In this document: piece after piece, positions 1 through 13,500 of the stretch
Numbering within the stretch: position 1 is the stretch's first letter
Layout of the letters: each line of letters starts with the position of its first letter
Assembly (NCBI GenBank): GCA_035582835.1
Contig: JAYKAV010000900.1
Span: forward strand, 1,382,069 to 1,446,068
DNA from: Phoebastria nigripes
Lineage: Eukaryota; Chordata; Aves; Procellariiformes; Diomedeidae
Direction of reading: 5' to 3'
Length of the DNA stretch: 64,000 nt
Made by a program: the position numbers and the translations under genes
Notes under the pieces: generated by a model
What the model was told of the DNA's origin: nothing
Seen by the model: the letters and a program-made list of their open reading frames with translations, nothing else
Database searches by the model: none

Positions 1-555
1 TTCATTGCATTACTAAAGTATATGTTTGGGTCACTTTCAGCAGAGAAAACTCAATTCAAACAGTTATTTCTTTCAGTTATTTACTCTGATGTAAATACAG
101 ACGAGACAATATTCCATTTGTAACCTACTAGTAAACAGGAAATCTGTGCATCCCAAATTATTACATATATGAACACGTTAATGTACCTTTACTTGTAACA
201 GGCATCCAGGGCCATCAAGATGNGTAAAAAGATTTGTATGTAAACAGTAAAATGGATATACAGATATAAAAATAGAACATGGGAATCCTTTCATACACAG
301 AAAGGCGTGACCATATAATTCACTAGTTAGCAAAGCTACGTTATTCTTTAATGTAAATGTGCTTAGGGGCTACAAGTATATAACTGCAGATCTCTGTACA
401 TAATTCCCATCGAGATTTGCTTTTTGGAAAAAGATGCATGTACAGACATCAGAGGATATGATCCAGAGCAAATCTCAAATCTCTTAATAATAGTTAGGAG
501 AAGGAGGGTATTTTTTGATACCTTCTTTAAAACCATGTGGGATGATATATTGGAG
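1..555. other. 3' flank of the minus-strand gene, no gene seen
   Basis: AT-rich sequence beyond the poly(A) signal of the minus-strand coiled-coil gene. A long minus-strand open frame covers 363-875, but its frame differs from the frame dictated by the upstream exons, so I treat it as a shadow of the terminal exon and its 3' UTR. One N at 223. Confidence 0.5.
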
Positions 556-561
556 TTTATT
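556..561 (-). terminator. poly(A) signal AATAAA of the minus-strand gene
   Basis: On the minus strand an AATAAA lies 16 bases past the TAA stop of the terminal exon. That implies a very short 3' UTR, with cleavage expected around 530-545. Hexamers are common in AT-rich DNA, so the position relative to the stop is the main support. Confidence 0.45.
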
Positions 562-576
562 ACCTTAATTTCCATT

Positions 577-641
577 TTAAACTTCTGCATGAGTTCCTCT
601 GGGTGGTCGCTCTGTCTCCTCAGAGAATGTTGCAGCGTCTT
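577..641 (-). CDS. coiled-coil gene, terminal coding exon
   Basis: The acceptor is CTCTCCAG at 642. The previous exon ends after one base of a codon. Joining gives a Glu codon, then 20 residues beginning DAATFSEETERPPRG, then TAA at 577-579. The phase match across the junction selects this frame over the longer open frame on the same strand. Confidence 0.65.
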
Positions 642-1465
642 CTGGAGAGTTCCAGTAATTATATAGTTACATATAATAAACATGTAGCCCAGTAAGTCTT
701 GTAAATTAGAAATAGTCATTCTCTCAAACAGAAGTTCACAACCTCCTTCCTTTCCCTGCCTAAACCAACAAAACCAGGTTTTGTGTTGCAGAATCATAGA
801 AAAAGCAAGCCAAACTTTTGAAAAAGGTTTTCTACTAGTCCTCTTAGAGGAGCACAATGTGTTAAATTCATGCAATGGGTATTTTCAAGTTTTCTTCAAA
901 AGGGGTTACTTCCTTCTGAGTTCTGCATTTGCTGTTGCATTCAGTGCATGGCTGCCAAATCTGGGGGGACTCTGGATGTGTCTACCTTGGACACCCACTG
1001 AGATATTTAGACACAATATACAAAAGACACCTGATTTTCAAAATGACAAAGATACCAAAGAAAGGATGAACAGTGGGGTGGAAACCATGTGTTTACAAGC
1101 CATGACCCAGTGTTAAAATTCATATAGTAATTCATTAAAATGCACATAACTAAAGATGTTTCATGGGATACCTTATGGCATGGCAGCAGCATGCGTTTGA
1201 GTGCCTTATATTGCTGTACTGTGTTTTCCTATATTCAAAAGTGAGTTGGCTGAGGATAATTAGGCTGCTTTGAATTGACAAGAGGATTTCTCACCTGTCA
1301 AGACTACATAAAGACAATCCCCTTTAATCCAGTTGGGGGTTTCCCCTGTCTGGGTACAATCAAACACAATTTTCTCTGTTTCAACATATTCTAATTCAGA
1401 ATTTGCTTTCCCAAGTTTTCTGAAAAGCTTCATTGAAAGCTGTGTCCTGTCATTCAGAGGAGAAG

Positions 1466-1500
<35 letters not shown>

Positions 1501-4500
1501 GAGTTTGTAAGGAACTGGTTATTTAAACCACAAGAAAGATGCAATTACCCAGAATATGAGGAAGAAACATCCTGTAAAAATGTAGGAAGAATAAGATGTT
1601 GATGTTGTAGCACAGGCTTGCCAAATAAGCTTATTTCAGCATATTTTATAATACACTGGATAAAACCTGCGTAAGGCAGTTAAGCTGAAATATTTTCCTG
1701 CTTTTTGTAGCTGGTATTTCTAAGTTCCCTGATTTCTTTTTTAATATAAATGTAGACTCTACTTTGATTTCCCCCCCCCCCCCATAACTATGCATGGAAT
1801 TTATAATAGCATTCTTTAAAATGTATTTTCTCTCTGTGAAAACAGCTCATTATTTTTCTGTATTATTTCTATCTTTCCTTTTTTAACTATCCAATATACC
1901 TTTTGTCATCCATAGGTTCATTTCCATAAAATACTTCATAGGAGAGAATGTCAGCCTGAGCNTTATTAAAGGCTTCTTTCCAATCAGCCCTTTCATCCTC
2001 GTTCTTCCTGATAAGCTGACTGATGTACTGTTGTGCCCCAGGGACATCACAATATATGGTGTGAACCTACCATGGATCAAAAATTAGATCATATTTTCTG
2101 TAAAGCTGGCACATCTGTTTGTAACTCATGTAGTTCACATAACAACTGGAAGGACAGGAAAACATGTTTTTTCCATGATGCCATTCTCATGCTTCACTAA
2201 TTTATCTTTTAAAATAATGCCAATTAAGGAGTGTGCAAGTTGGTCTAATCAGTTTTCTGTAAGCTGACTTTCAGCGGGCATTTATGGTTCTTTAATTCCA
2301 TGTGTTATTCTGAAAATCTCACCTGTAGCCTTTAAATCAATGTATACAAAATAACTTTTCCAATTTTTTAAGACAGTAACAATAATAAATACAACTGCAC
2401 TTTTTTCCTTATTGAACTTTTTAGAAAACCCAGTAAATAATTTTTCATCTTTGCAGTAACCGAGTTCTTACCTTCTTGACAAGAGTTTTCAAGAATATTA
2501 GCACTGCAATTTGAGGTTTCATTGCCTTGTTACATCTCCTTTCACTTTGTAGGAGCTCTGTGACTTCTCTCTCTCGTTTCTGTAAAGACTCCGGTATCTT
2601 TTGCAGCATGGTGTACGCTTGCTGAAGATATCCCTTTTCCATTGACCATTCAGGCATCTCTTCTTCATTAGCTACCTGGGGGGCAACAAAGATAACTCTT
2701 ATACACTAAGCCAGGATCTAGATTTTCATTTCTTGCATATGAAATTGCCAAGATTTTAATGAGCAAGGTAGAGCAAAAATGGAGGAAAGCAAAAGAAATA
2801 TCGAGTAAGAAGGGCTGCTTGGTTCCAACATTCAGAATATAGTTTTTATAATCCAAAGAAGTAGATCTTTAAACAATTTTGTAGCAAAGTGCTTACTATC
2901 TAATATTATAATGAGAACAATAACACACTATCAGTGATTCCAGGAGAATAAGAATATGTTCCATTACTGCGGTGTTTTAATCATTCATCACCAATTTATT
3001 ATTCTCAAGCCGTGCATATATTTGCACAGTTTTTACCATCAGTTAGTCCCATGGTTTACTTCAGCCTTTGCTAGAGTCAGCCTGATTGCATTTGAAATAC
3101 CTGCAATAATCCTAAAAACAACCAGTTACATTTCCTTTTTTGTGCTCACTTGTTCTGTTTTTAGTTGTAAAACCACTGACATATCTGCTTTTTCTCCTTC
3201 TGTCTTTTCAGACTTTTGCTGAAGAACTTTTATCTGGAAATTCATGAGGTCATGCACTCTTTCCACATATAGAATGATGTGGGGAAGTTCCTGCAAAGCT
3301 GAATTGAAAAAAAAAAAAAAAAAAAGGGAAAAACAGGCAAGAACAACTTAAGCATTTCTAATATGCAGTTCCTAGAATATTGCCAAGGCAGGCCAAATTA
3401 TCTCCCTTTAGAAATCAAGAATTTATAATGAACTAATAAATTTTAATAATCAAGAATTCAAATTATTTATTAAAACACAAAGAATTTTAAAGGGGTCGTG
3501 CTTTGTTTTGTTTTAAAGTTCTAAAGGGAAAGCTACAAGTGCTGAAATAAACCTACTCAAAACCGATGCTGACCGTAATAAGCCAGTTATGCTAAGGAGT
3601 TTGGAGTCATGACAGACATTATTTGTAGCTTCAACATTCCTTTATTATTCCACCTGTGACAGAGTATTGCAATGGAAAAGCTTATATTGACTTCAGCTGG
3701 TATGCACCTCAGTGTAAACAATAAAACAAACAGGAAAGAGAGAGATCAAGAAACTCTGTGTCTGAAATACAAAACTCACTCAGTGTGTGCTGGGTATAAA
3801 GATAGTCTAGGTTTTACACAAATTTTCTAGAATGCAGACCTGCAAGACAAGAAAAGAAGATAGCAGGAAATCAATGTTACTAATTTTCATTATATTTCCT
3901 TGGGGACTATAATCAAGAATAGTGAATCAATGTTGTTGCCACTTATAGGCACAGCCTACACAAATGGGCTGTTGTGCAGTAATTGGCTGTTACTAGAAAA
4001 GAAAATATAGAAACAAACCAGAGACTGCTCAGACTCTAGTGTTTTCACAAGAGCCTGTACCAAGATGTCCTATGCTTATATTTTCTTTAGCATTTGTCCA
4101 CATTACTGGAATGAAAGAAGAGACAAAAATTATAGAGACTCCTGAAACAGTTGAAGAACAAAAGCTTTTGGAAGCACAGTCCTAAGGCAGCCCTGGAGAA
4201 AAGGCTGCGTGTATCAAATCTTGCCAGCATTATTTGGTCTAATAGGAGGTATTCCTTCTTCTTACAAGCCTTAGAACATTGTATCCTCATCACTTCTTAC
4301 TCTTTATTATATTTTTGCTACATTTCCTTGATATATAACAATTAGGTCAAAGGATCTGTAAACCCCATGATTTTTCCCAGTTTATCAATCAGGAATAGGG
4401 TATTATTGTGGTAGACATTGTTGAAAGTGTTTGAAAAGAGAAAACTTTAATTTTAAATACTGGTGCTATGCAAAATTTAATCGAAAGGTGGTGCTACGTC

Positions 4501-7500
4501 ATTTGAAAAAAAATAACTCTTCCCTGAGACTTTCACTCTGAAATCCTACAGAAATCTGCATTCAGTTTCATAAATGCAAAAGCGAAAATGGCTCTGAGAC
4601 CCACCCCCACCCCGCCACAAGGTTAACTAAGATCTCCCTGAACACCTGTCTTGGAGTAGTGCAATGAAAATTGGCTGTTATAAAGCAACGTTGAAGATTT
4701 GCAAAATTACAGAAAGACTTGCATGTATTTCGTGGAATAGAGCAATATGCAGAAAATAACAATTATCAGACCATGCTCACAGATGCTATCTATAAAAAAA
4801 CAACAACTTTGCTTTTCCACCTCTGCAGCCATCTCAGACCTTTAGTAAACTGAAGTTGCATTATTACAAAGAAATTTGGAAAAACCTGAGGAATCTTAAA
4901 CACACCCCTTTTTCCTGGGAGCTACCAAGTGAGGTAGTTTTGCTGCTAGGTCAACCAGTTGCATTGCAGTGTTGTAGTAGCTTAGATGAGGTGAAGTTTT
5001 TGTTGATTTTTAATTCTAATTGATAAATAAAAAATAACCAATGTGCTCTCCTGTGATTTTAAAATTCTTCAAAAGACATGAAATGTGAAATGAAAGAGAG
5101 AAATGACAATCTAATAATTTTTAGTGGAAAGAATAATACAATATGACCGGAAAAAAAAGGTATGTCATCTTCATTGCTGTTTAAAGGCCGACAAACTACT
5201 TGGGTGCTCTGAAAAAAAGGAAGGCAGGTGCATAGCAGTTCAATCTTAGCTGATTTAGATGTACATATCTAAAGGCAGACAGTGTGGTTTCTACGTCCCT
5301 TAGGCTCCTGGAAACAGCACACTGGAAATGGCAATGAGAACACTGTCTAACTCCAAAAAGCAAACCCAAACTAGCTTTGTTTACCTTTTCTTCTTCCCAT
5401 TTCTCTGTTTGTTGCTTCATTTGGTGAAGGAGATCTTCCTTCTCTTGGATCAGTTGTCTTGTTTCTTTCCCTCAGGCTCTGAAGGCAGTAGAATAAGGCA
5501 AAAGGGATTACAATTTCTATACCAGTGCTTCATTTTTCAAAAAGGCCTATTGTTTGTATTTTTTTGTTCCACACAAGTTGGGAAGTCATAACATTTGGAC
5601 CAGGCTGCTAATTCTTGGGGATCTTGCACAAAAATAATAAAAATTGACCAATTTACAATGACCACATGTGACCAGAGGTAGTCTGATTCTAAAGACCCTC
5701 CCTAAAGGTGTGAGCGTGCTCAACCTTTTCCTCAGAAGCAGAACAGAAGGAGGAACAGGATAAACCTCAATATCTGTTCATCACCAGAAAAGCATTACAC
5801 ATACTATATATTCTGTGAATATCTTTACACTTTTTTTTTTTTTTTTGGTAAAAACAAAGCTATTTCCACGTGCGTAAACACAGGTAGTATAGGAGAACCC
5901 CACACTGAGTTTTCATCAGGGGCATGAAGATAGGCCAAGCTATGAAAACTGTTTTGGAAATATACTGTGTAAGGCTTTATTCATCTCCAGAAGGAGACAG
6001 ACATAGTTTTGCATAAATTTCACAAACTCTGTGTCTTCATTTGACTGTCTGTCCCTAAGAAGAAAACATTATTTATACAGCCTGTTCGTGTAACCTCTGC
6101 ATTCTTACCTCCATGTAAAAATTATATTTCTTGGTTACCTTAACTGTATCTTGCCAGTGTGTGTTATTCTTGTTCATCAGCTCTCGGTAAGCTTCTAACT
6201 GGGATTTCAGACTCCTCATTTTCTCACCATAATGTTTCTTTATAGTAGTTATGGTCTGCTCCTGTATTACAAAAGATTATTGAGAAAATGAATAGTGAGT
6301 GAAAACTCAAAAGCCAAGCATGATAAAGTGAACAGTTTCCACAACAGGTAATGCTTGGTTCTCTTTCTTCAATGCTTTTTATTGTCTGCAAANATTTCTT
6401 ATTGATCACAGGAGGTCTGTATTTTCACCTGCTGCAGACTTTGAGCAAAACTTACTGCTGAAGTAATTTATCTTTCCTCTGTTTTTCTGCAGAAGTAAAA
6501 ACCAAAGCCTTTCTGAGAGCAGACCAGAATGAATTCACTCTAAGCATAGTTAAGCAATTTTAAAGAAATTAAATTTTGCTCAGAAAACAAAAGCTTGGAA
6601 GTATAAGGTGCAATATAAGCAGCACAAAAAATAACTCTCAGCAACAGGAAACATCTAAGTAAGGCAATAAAATTTTATGAGAAATACAAACAAATCAGAA
6701 ACTTTGAAAAGCCCAGATATTTCCAGTGCCTCTTGGAATGATTTTTATTTCAGAGATTTTAATTAATAACACATTACAGCAGCCAAAATGAAAGAGGTTC
6801 TGTGAAGAAAGATCATTACAGTCCCTGTGTTTGCATCGGTGCCCAGTAGGCAATTCTCTCCTACTATGCATCTGTGTTCTTCCTGTTTCTCTCTTTCTCT
6901 TTCCCTAGTGATCTACAGAGTCAACTGAAAGTGTAAGATGTGACTGTGCAAGGTTTACGTCCCTACCGAAGCACAGAAATGGATTTACACAGGTATTGCA
7001 ATGCTTGTGCAGCTGTGATCACCAGAGAATAAGATGAAGTCCTGTTCCCTACCAAATACCAAGCCTTTGTACACAACATACAGGGAACTCTCTCAAGTTT
7101 GACAGCCTGAAGAGTTTGGCATCTTGACAGTCTGAAGAGTTTGTTCACTTCTCCTTGGAGGTTCCAGAAGAATTTCTGAATCTCTTCTCTCTGTTCGCCC
7201 AGAACAATCTTTAATTGTATGGAAAACACACATCTGCATAGGAACTAAGTTCCTGTCTTACTCTGGATCGGAAAAGGAGAATGATGTGACAAATAAGCAG
7301 AAAGATGAAGCAGTGGCTGCAAGAAAAGGTTTCAGAACAGTGTAGCCAAAGATTATGTGGGTAATTCCATATTTTGGGAGAATTACTGACTAATGGAATG
7401 CAGAAATGCTTCCACTAAGGAAAGTGAGGCACTGTGGGGTTATCGTCACAGGACTGGCACCGCTGGATCCTCATTGTAACCTTGCAGGGGTTTACAGGTG

Positions 7501-10500
7501 GAGGGATTCTGCTATTCTGTAAACCATATTGACAAAATATTGCAAAGCTAAAGCAAAGCTATGTGCAAAGTAGGGGAGAAAGTATCCACAGAGGAAGAGG
7601 CCATAAAACTTTCCACTTTGGCAATGAGGGAAGGCAGTACAGCTTGGCACAGCCCTTTACAGTAAGGTCATTCTTGAGGGGCACAACCTACATAAACACA
7701 AATGTTCTAACCATGGTGTCAGTCATTAGAGGAACGTGACATTTAAGAGAAAAGTTTAGTAACAAATAAAGTTTGGAAAAATCTCTGCAACTGTGCCAGA
7801 CAAAAGTAAAACCACATTTCACACAGTTGTAAGATCAAATACACTTAAAGATACATTGACATTATTTCTGGAGACTTAGAACGGGTACCTGAATGCAGAT
7901 GTAAATGTGAATGAAATAGATTTTACCCCTCTGTGTCATTTTGACTAATGATATGACACACCTACAATGTTAATGCTCCAGAATAATTACCTGACTTTCT
8001 TTCCTTATATTGTCTAGTTGTCTGATTATCTTCGTGTGTTTGTTTTTCATTTGCTGCATGTCTTTTACAATCTGTAGAAGATGAAGGAAATTATCAACTC
8101 AGAGCACTAGCAGCCCCAGTTATAATGAAACATCAAACAATTTTGAGGTACATTTCTCAAAATGACAGATACAGTACAGTGAAGAGTTTGATCTTGAAAA
8201 GAGATAAATAATCAACAGGACTGCAGGCCAAAGTTTTCAAGCTTCAACAACTAGAAAATATGTAATATTATTGAATAAAAATCTGTATATGACTTGAAAT
8301 GGATTTTCTTTTCTAGTCCTAGTATTGCATGTCCACCTTTTCCTTTTTACTGTAGTGATCTGAATTTAATATGGAATACATAGTCATTACAATTATTCTA
8401 AAGTTCTTGAAAAAGAAAAAAACATTGTGAAGCTTATTACAGAGAGAAAAGTAAAAAAAAAAAAAAAAGGTAGGCAGTAGAGAATATTGCATTTTTGCAT
8501 TTAAGAGTTAGATAACACAAATTGGTTACAGAATACACTCCATTTTATTTTGTATTCCATTAAAATAATTTGAAAACATGCAAAACTGATATAACTTTAA
8601 GGTGTACTACAGGCATTTTTCATGACTAATAAAACCAGATGTATGCATAAAGGACTGGCAAAGTGACCTTTTTCCTGTTTGGAAATGAGTCATTTAAGCT
8701 TAAAATTGCATCAGGATCCTTAGTGACTCGGTTTGCTTCATTTTGTTTCTAATTCAATTCATAATAGTCACAAAAGGAAAATTCCACTATCTCCCATCCC
8801 AGTTTCTGCTGTCCACTTTTCTTTTGACATACTTGTCTGGTATGTGCAATGTCAAATTACACAACACTGATACTTGTGCATCTTAAATGAGGCTAACAGA
8901 TACTGCTGGATGAATTACAGCAATAATGAACATGATTATATGTAAATTATAAAAATCTAGAACTTTTCCAGAGATTTCCTTGGTTTCAGTTCTTCATTTA
9001 AGCTTAATATGATGCAGATTCTGCTGACAGTGAGCAGCTCAGCTGAAATAAAACTGAAAAAGAAAAAATCTCAGATTTTTTTGTGGTGGCTGATGCATTA
9101 TTTTTAAATAGTTGTGGTTGTTAACATTTATCTATGATGACACATTAAATCTTTGTGAGTATTTACAAGCAGTTAATTTGCGAGCGAAAAATCTCTACTA
9201 TCTGACACTGTCACAGTTCAAATGATATAAAAATAACAAAGCAGTAATGTGGTATTGAATTATACTGTCCTCTTTACTCCCCATCAAAAACACGATTGTA
9301 GAAGTAGAGGAATTTTAAAGAGACACAATTAAAAGGTTAAGACACAAGAAAAGCCCCTTCTAGGAGAAGACTGAGAAGATCCAGACAGGTTTATCCCTTT
9401 TATCACCCACAGATCTCTGAGTCATCTTAACTAGATTGCTTCATGTATTTGAACTTGTTTCTTAGAGCTAGCTCAGGGGCCTGTAGCCTGTACCACAGAA
9501 GTCACCACAGAACTTTTCTGATGCATAATAAAAGAACAAGAGTACAAGAGCATATTTAAGGGAACAAATAAACCAATGAAACCAATAAGCCAGGAAAAAT
9601 ATATATACACGGAGACATATACACACAGATATTGCATAATACAAAATAAACCAGCTAAGCAGAAAAAAGTTATGCTAGTTACTCGTACCAGAAATATTGC
9701 AATAGCAACAAAACCTCACGCTGCAAGTCAAAAGCCACTTCCAACAATCAAGAAACATGAGAAATATATGGGAAGGCAAGGATTTTCTCCATACACAGTT
9801 ACAAGGGAGTTTTTTTATCTTCAAACACCTACCTGGAACAGGCAAATTTAAGCAACTTAATATCTGATCTTAACTTGAGATGGCATTTCCATTTTAATGT
9901 TTGTATTTTTATGTCATATTCAAAATTTAAGTGCAGGCTTCCAAATGTGAAGAAGAAACCTACTAAGCAATAAGATTGCATGAATTGAATTCATATGATG
10001 AAACCTGTTATCACAATTCATTTAGTATATCCTGCGAAAAGAGACACTTAATTCAACTGCCAATTTTTTGTATTGTAGATTATTCATTCATGCTGGGGCT
10101 TTTTTTTGGGGGGAGGGGGTGTTTGTTGNNTTTTTTTGTTGGTTTTTTTTTTTATTTTTTATTTTTACCTTGATGATATATAATGTAGCTAACTTGTACG
10201 GAGTATATGGCACTTCTTCTTTGGTTGTACATTCCTCCAGCTCAGTTGCTTTGTGGTCAGCATTAGAACAAACTCCAGACGTGTTCAGATGATCTACTGT
10301 ATAACAAAAATGACTTTACCGACTTGAAGTATAGAACTAAAATGCACAGCAACTCCAGATGCGCATATTACGTTATAAAATTTTTATCAGAGACATCAAG
10401 TATAGCTTTAAAACATATCTTTTTTTCTGATAACAAAGAAAATGGACCTTTGGGAGAAGAATTTTAGCAACTCTGACTTGTCAGCTTTGACCTATGGACA

Positions 10501-13500
10501 CCATCACACATAGTTATGTGGTTTGAGAATTACTTCTCCATGACTACCCTGATGTTAATTACTTATGTATATTTATGTCACTAAAACTAAAAATGAAAAC
10601 TTAGGTAAAAAAAAAAAAATCATGCAGAAATATGCTGCTTCAAGAAAACTGGCTTTTATCACAGCTAAAAAGAGGGCACTTTAAAGCATCCTTTAAAACT
10701 ACCTTTGACAATATGTTTGATAGGCCCAGTTTATATCAGAGTATGATATAAAATTTTATAATTTCTTCTTATCTTCTTTTTTGTTGATTAAAAACATATC
10801 ATTACATTTTTTTTTTTCAATCAGATCTCTCTGGCTTAACACAGTAGGTGACTTCCTATTGGAAAATTATTTTGAGTACCATAATCCTTAACTAAGTATC
10901 ATAATTAACTAAGAGGTGTATAAGGTCAAAAGAGACTGATCTGATTATTTAGAATGGTGACTTGTATAAATCCGAGATATAAAACTTCATTCAGGCAGAG
11001 CTCACATAAAAGAAAAAAAAGAACAACCCTCCCAATTTATGTAGCGTATCATGTGTTCCAGAGAACAAGAATAATAGTTGCTATATAAATAGACCTTTTT
11101 CTAGAGCTCTCTTTTCACTCCATCCAACCAGGGAATTCGGAAGTAACCACTTGTTTATATTCATTCCAAGCTTGTGCAGCCATGAGTTTCCCTCTCCATC
11201 TGTTAACAAAATTCAGGTGCTAAAATCAGGTGAAAATCATTGCAATTCTCTGAAATCTCTTGATTCACTAATTCATTGGATTTAAATGTGGTATGCACTA
11301 ATTCTGTTGGGACAAAAAGAGTTCTAAATGAGTAAAAGGGATACAAAAGAATTAGAGATCGGGAAGTCACTGAGGGAGCTGCAAGCATAAGAAGGATGTT
11401 ATATTTGTTTGAGACTTGAATGATTCCACCTGATCCTGAAAACAGAGATATATTGAATCCAAAGGCTGTACTCCAGATGCGTTTCTCACCTTCTGCAAGG
11501 TGAGAAAATTATATTTTCAAAATATGATTTTGAAAAATTACAAAAATCCTGGATTTTGCCCAATATCTTTGAAAATAAGTGTGTGTGTGTAGAGGCAGGT
11601 GGATCGCATTGTTAGATGAGATATATCTGACCCAGATTTATTAATGAGCACTCTGGATGCATGCAACACTCCTGCTGAGAGAAAACCAAGCCACAACAGC
11701 CAACATGAGCAACTTCTTCAAGTGTTCTGGTGTGAAAGGGAGAACAGTGTCTGAAAGAAGTCTTCTGACTCTTTGAATTGGTTGAAACANTTATCAGAAA
11801 TTAAGAATTTTTGTCCACTGGGGAAATCCAAATGTGTAGCTACCTTTCCCGAGATCCTGAAGCAATATTCATTTACTTCCACGGTGCAGTGATTTTCTAC
11901 AACCAAATATCTGTCTCTTCACATTGCTTTTATTGGACATATTGTAACAGAATGTACTGTTTTAAAATATAATCTATCCAGCTACTAGATGGAATCACCA
12001 GATCCTATTCCCATACAGCCATAAAGGTCTTGTTTTTCAAAAGCCAGTTTTGATGATTTATAAAATATGTAACTAAGTAAATGTGTTGAGATGAGTACCT
12101 TTAGCTCAAGTTATTCTTCTTTCTGAATTCATTATTTTCATCACTATACATTACATACATATATATAGGTCAGCTTTTGTTCTGTGAATTATGTCAGTGG
12201 AGGATGCATGTTAAATTTTATATAGAATAGCTACTTCCTAAAGGACTTTGACCTCTCACACCTGTATCATTTTGGTTCATATTTGGCTTTCGTTCCACCA
12301 CCCTGGAGAATATTTGAAACCACAGTTATTCTTGAAAAAGCCCTCCACTTTACATAATCCTACTTTTGGCAAAATTACAGCATCAGTGCTTGCAGGCCAA
12401 GAGTGTAGGGTCTATCTTTCCGTCTAGGATAAAGATTAACCTTAAACCCTTAATGGAAAACAGACATACAGATATTGTTTCCTACTGGAAAAAATGCATT
12501 ACTACATCACCTGTGGAAATGACTGCAAAGTTACCCTTCAGCCTCCAGCAGTCCATTGGGAAGACAGACATTTGAAGCTCCAACAAGTTAATTCATGAAT
12601 GCTAAAAATCAGTCTACAAATTAGCTTAGCATCTCATAGAGAATGCGACTCCCAAAACTACTGAATAGACCTTTTCACACCTCTCTTGTGAGTTAACTCA
12701 CGCAGAACTCTGTGGTATGGCAGGGACGAGATATCTCTAACAGTTCTTTCCCTTTCTTTTCAATGCCATCAGTCAGATTGGCTCTCAAAATGTATTCAAA
12801 CCACCACAGTACCTTGCAGTTTAATCCCTTTAGAAAGTAAGCTTCCTCAAACCAGAGGTCTCTCCTTTCTCACTTTACAATTAGAATCAAAGCATATGGC
12901 ACAGACTAGGCAGCCACATTGCTGTTTCTGAATAACTGCAACTGTATTTTTTGACAGTTTCTAAAGAGTCTGGTAGGCTGCACAGCTTGTTTTAGAAGTA
13001 AGAGATGCAGAATACGTAATAAATGTAGTCCTGTTCTGCTGGCTTTGGTTTTAATGTATATAAAGCCAATAGGCATCTCTTGTACATGAGGAGCTTGAGG
13101 ACCACTTCCATTATCTATATGCTGAATCATGACAGGAACTCTCCCAGTTAGTCCATACTCACATTCATCCATATTCAAGCTGTATCAGCACTGATGATGC
13201 AGTATGGACTATAATGCTTATGCAGTTCTGCTTCTGTGAGACTACAATATGGTAATGGGATACCAATCTGCCCTTTTGTAGAAAACAATGAAATACACTC
13301 TCATTTTGAACACCTGAGGCACAAAGTACTACTTACACTCCTCAGGTGTGTCTTCACATGAAGGATGTTCTTGTATCTCCTCTGAATGATCAATAACACT
13401 GCCTGGTAGAGGAACAGATGAGTGAATGGTGGTCTGTGGTTTAGATTCAGGATCAATTCTTACTGAATCTTCAGGGACTTGAGAGCCTGAAGGGATAACT

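Noticed and set aside
363..875. 170-codon minus-strand open frame
   Set aside because: Its frame conflicts with the phase carried over from the 1295-1446 exon. It overlaps the terminal exon and 3' flank by chance.
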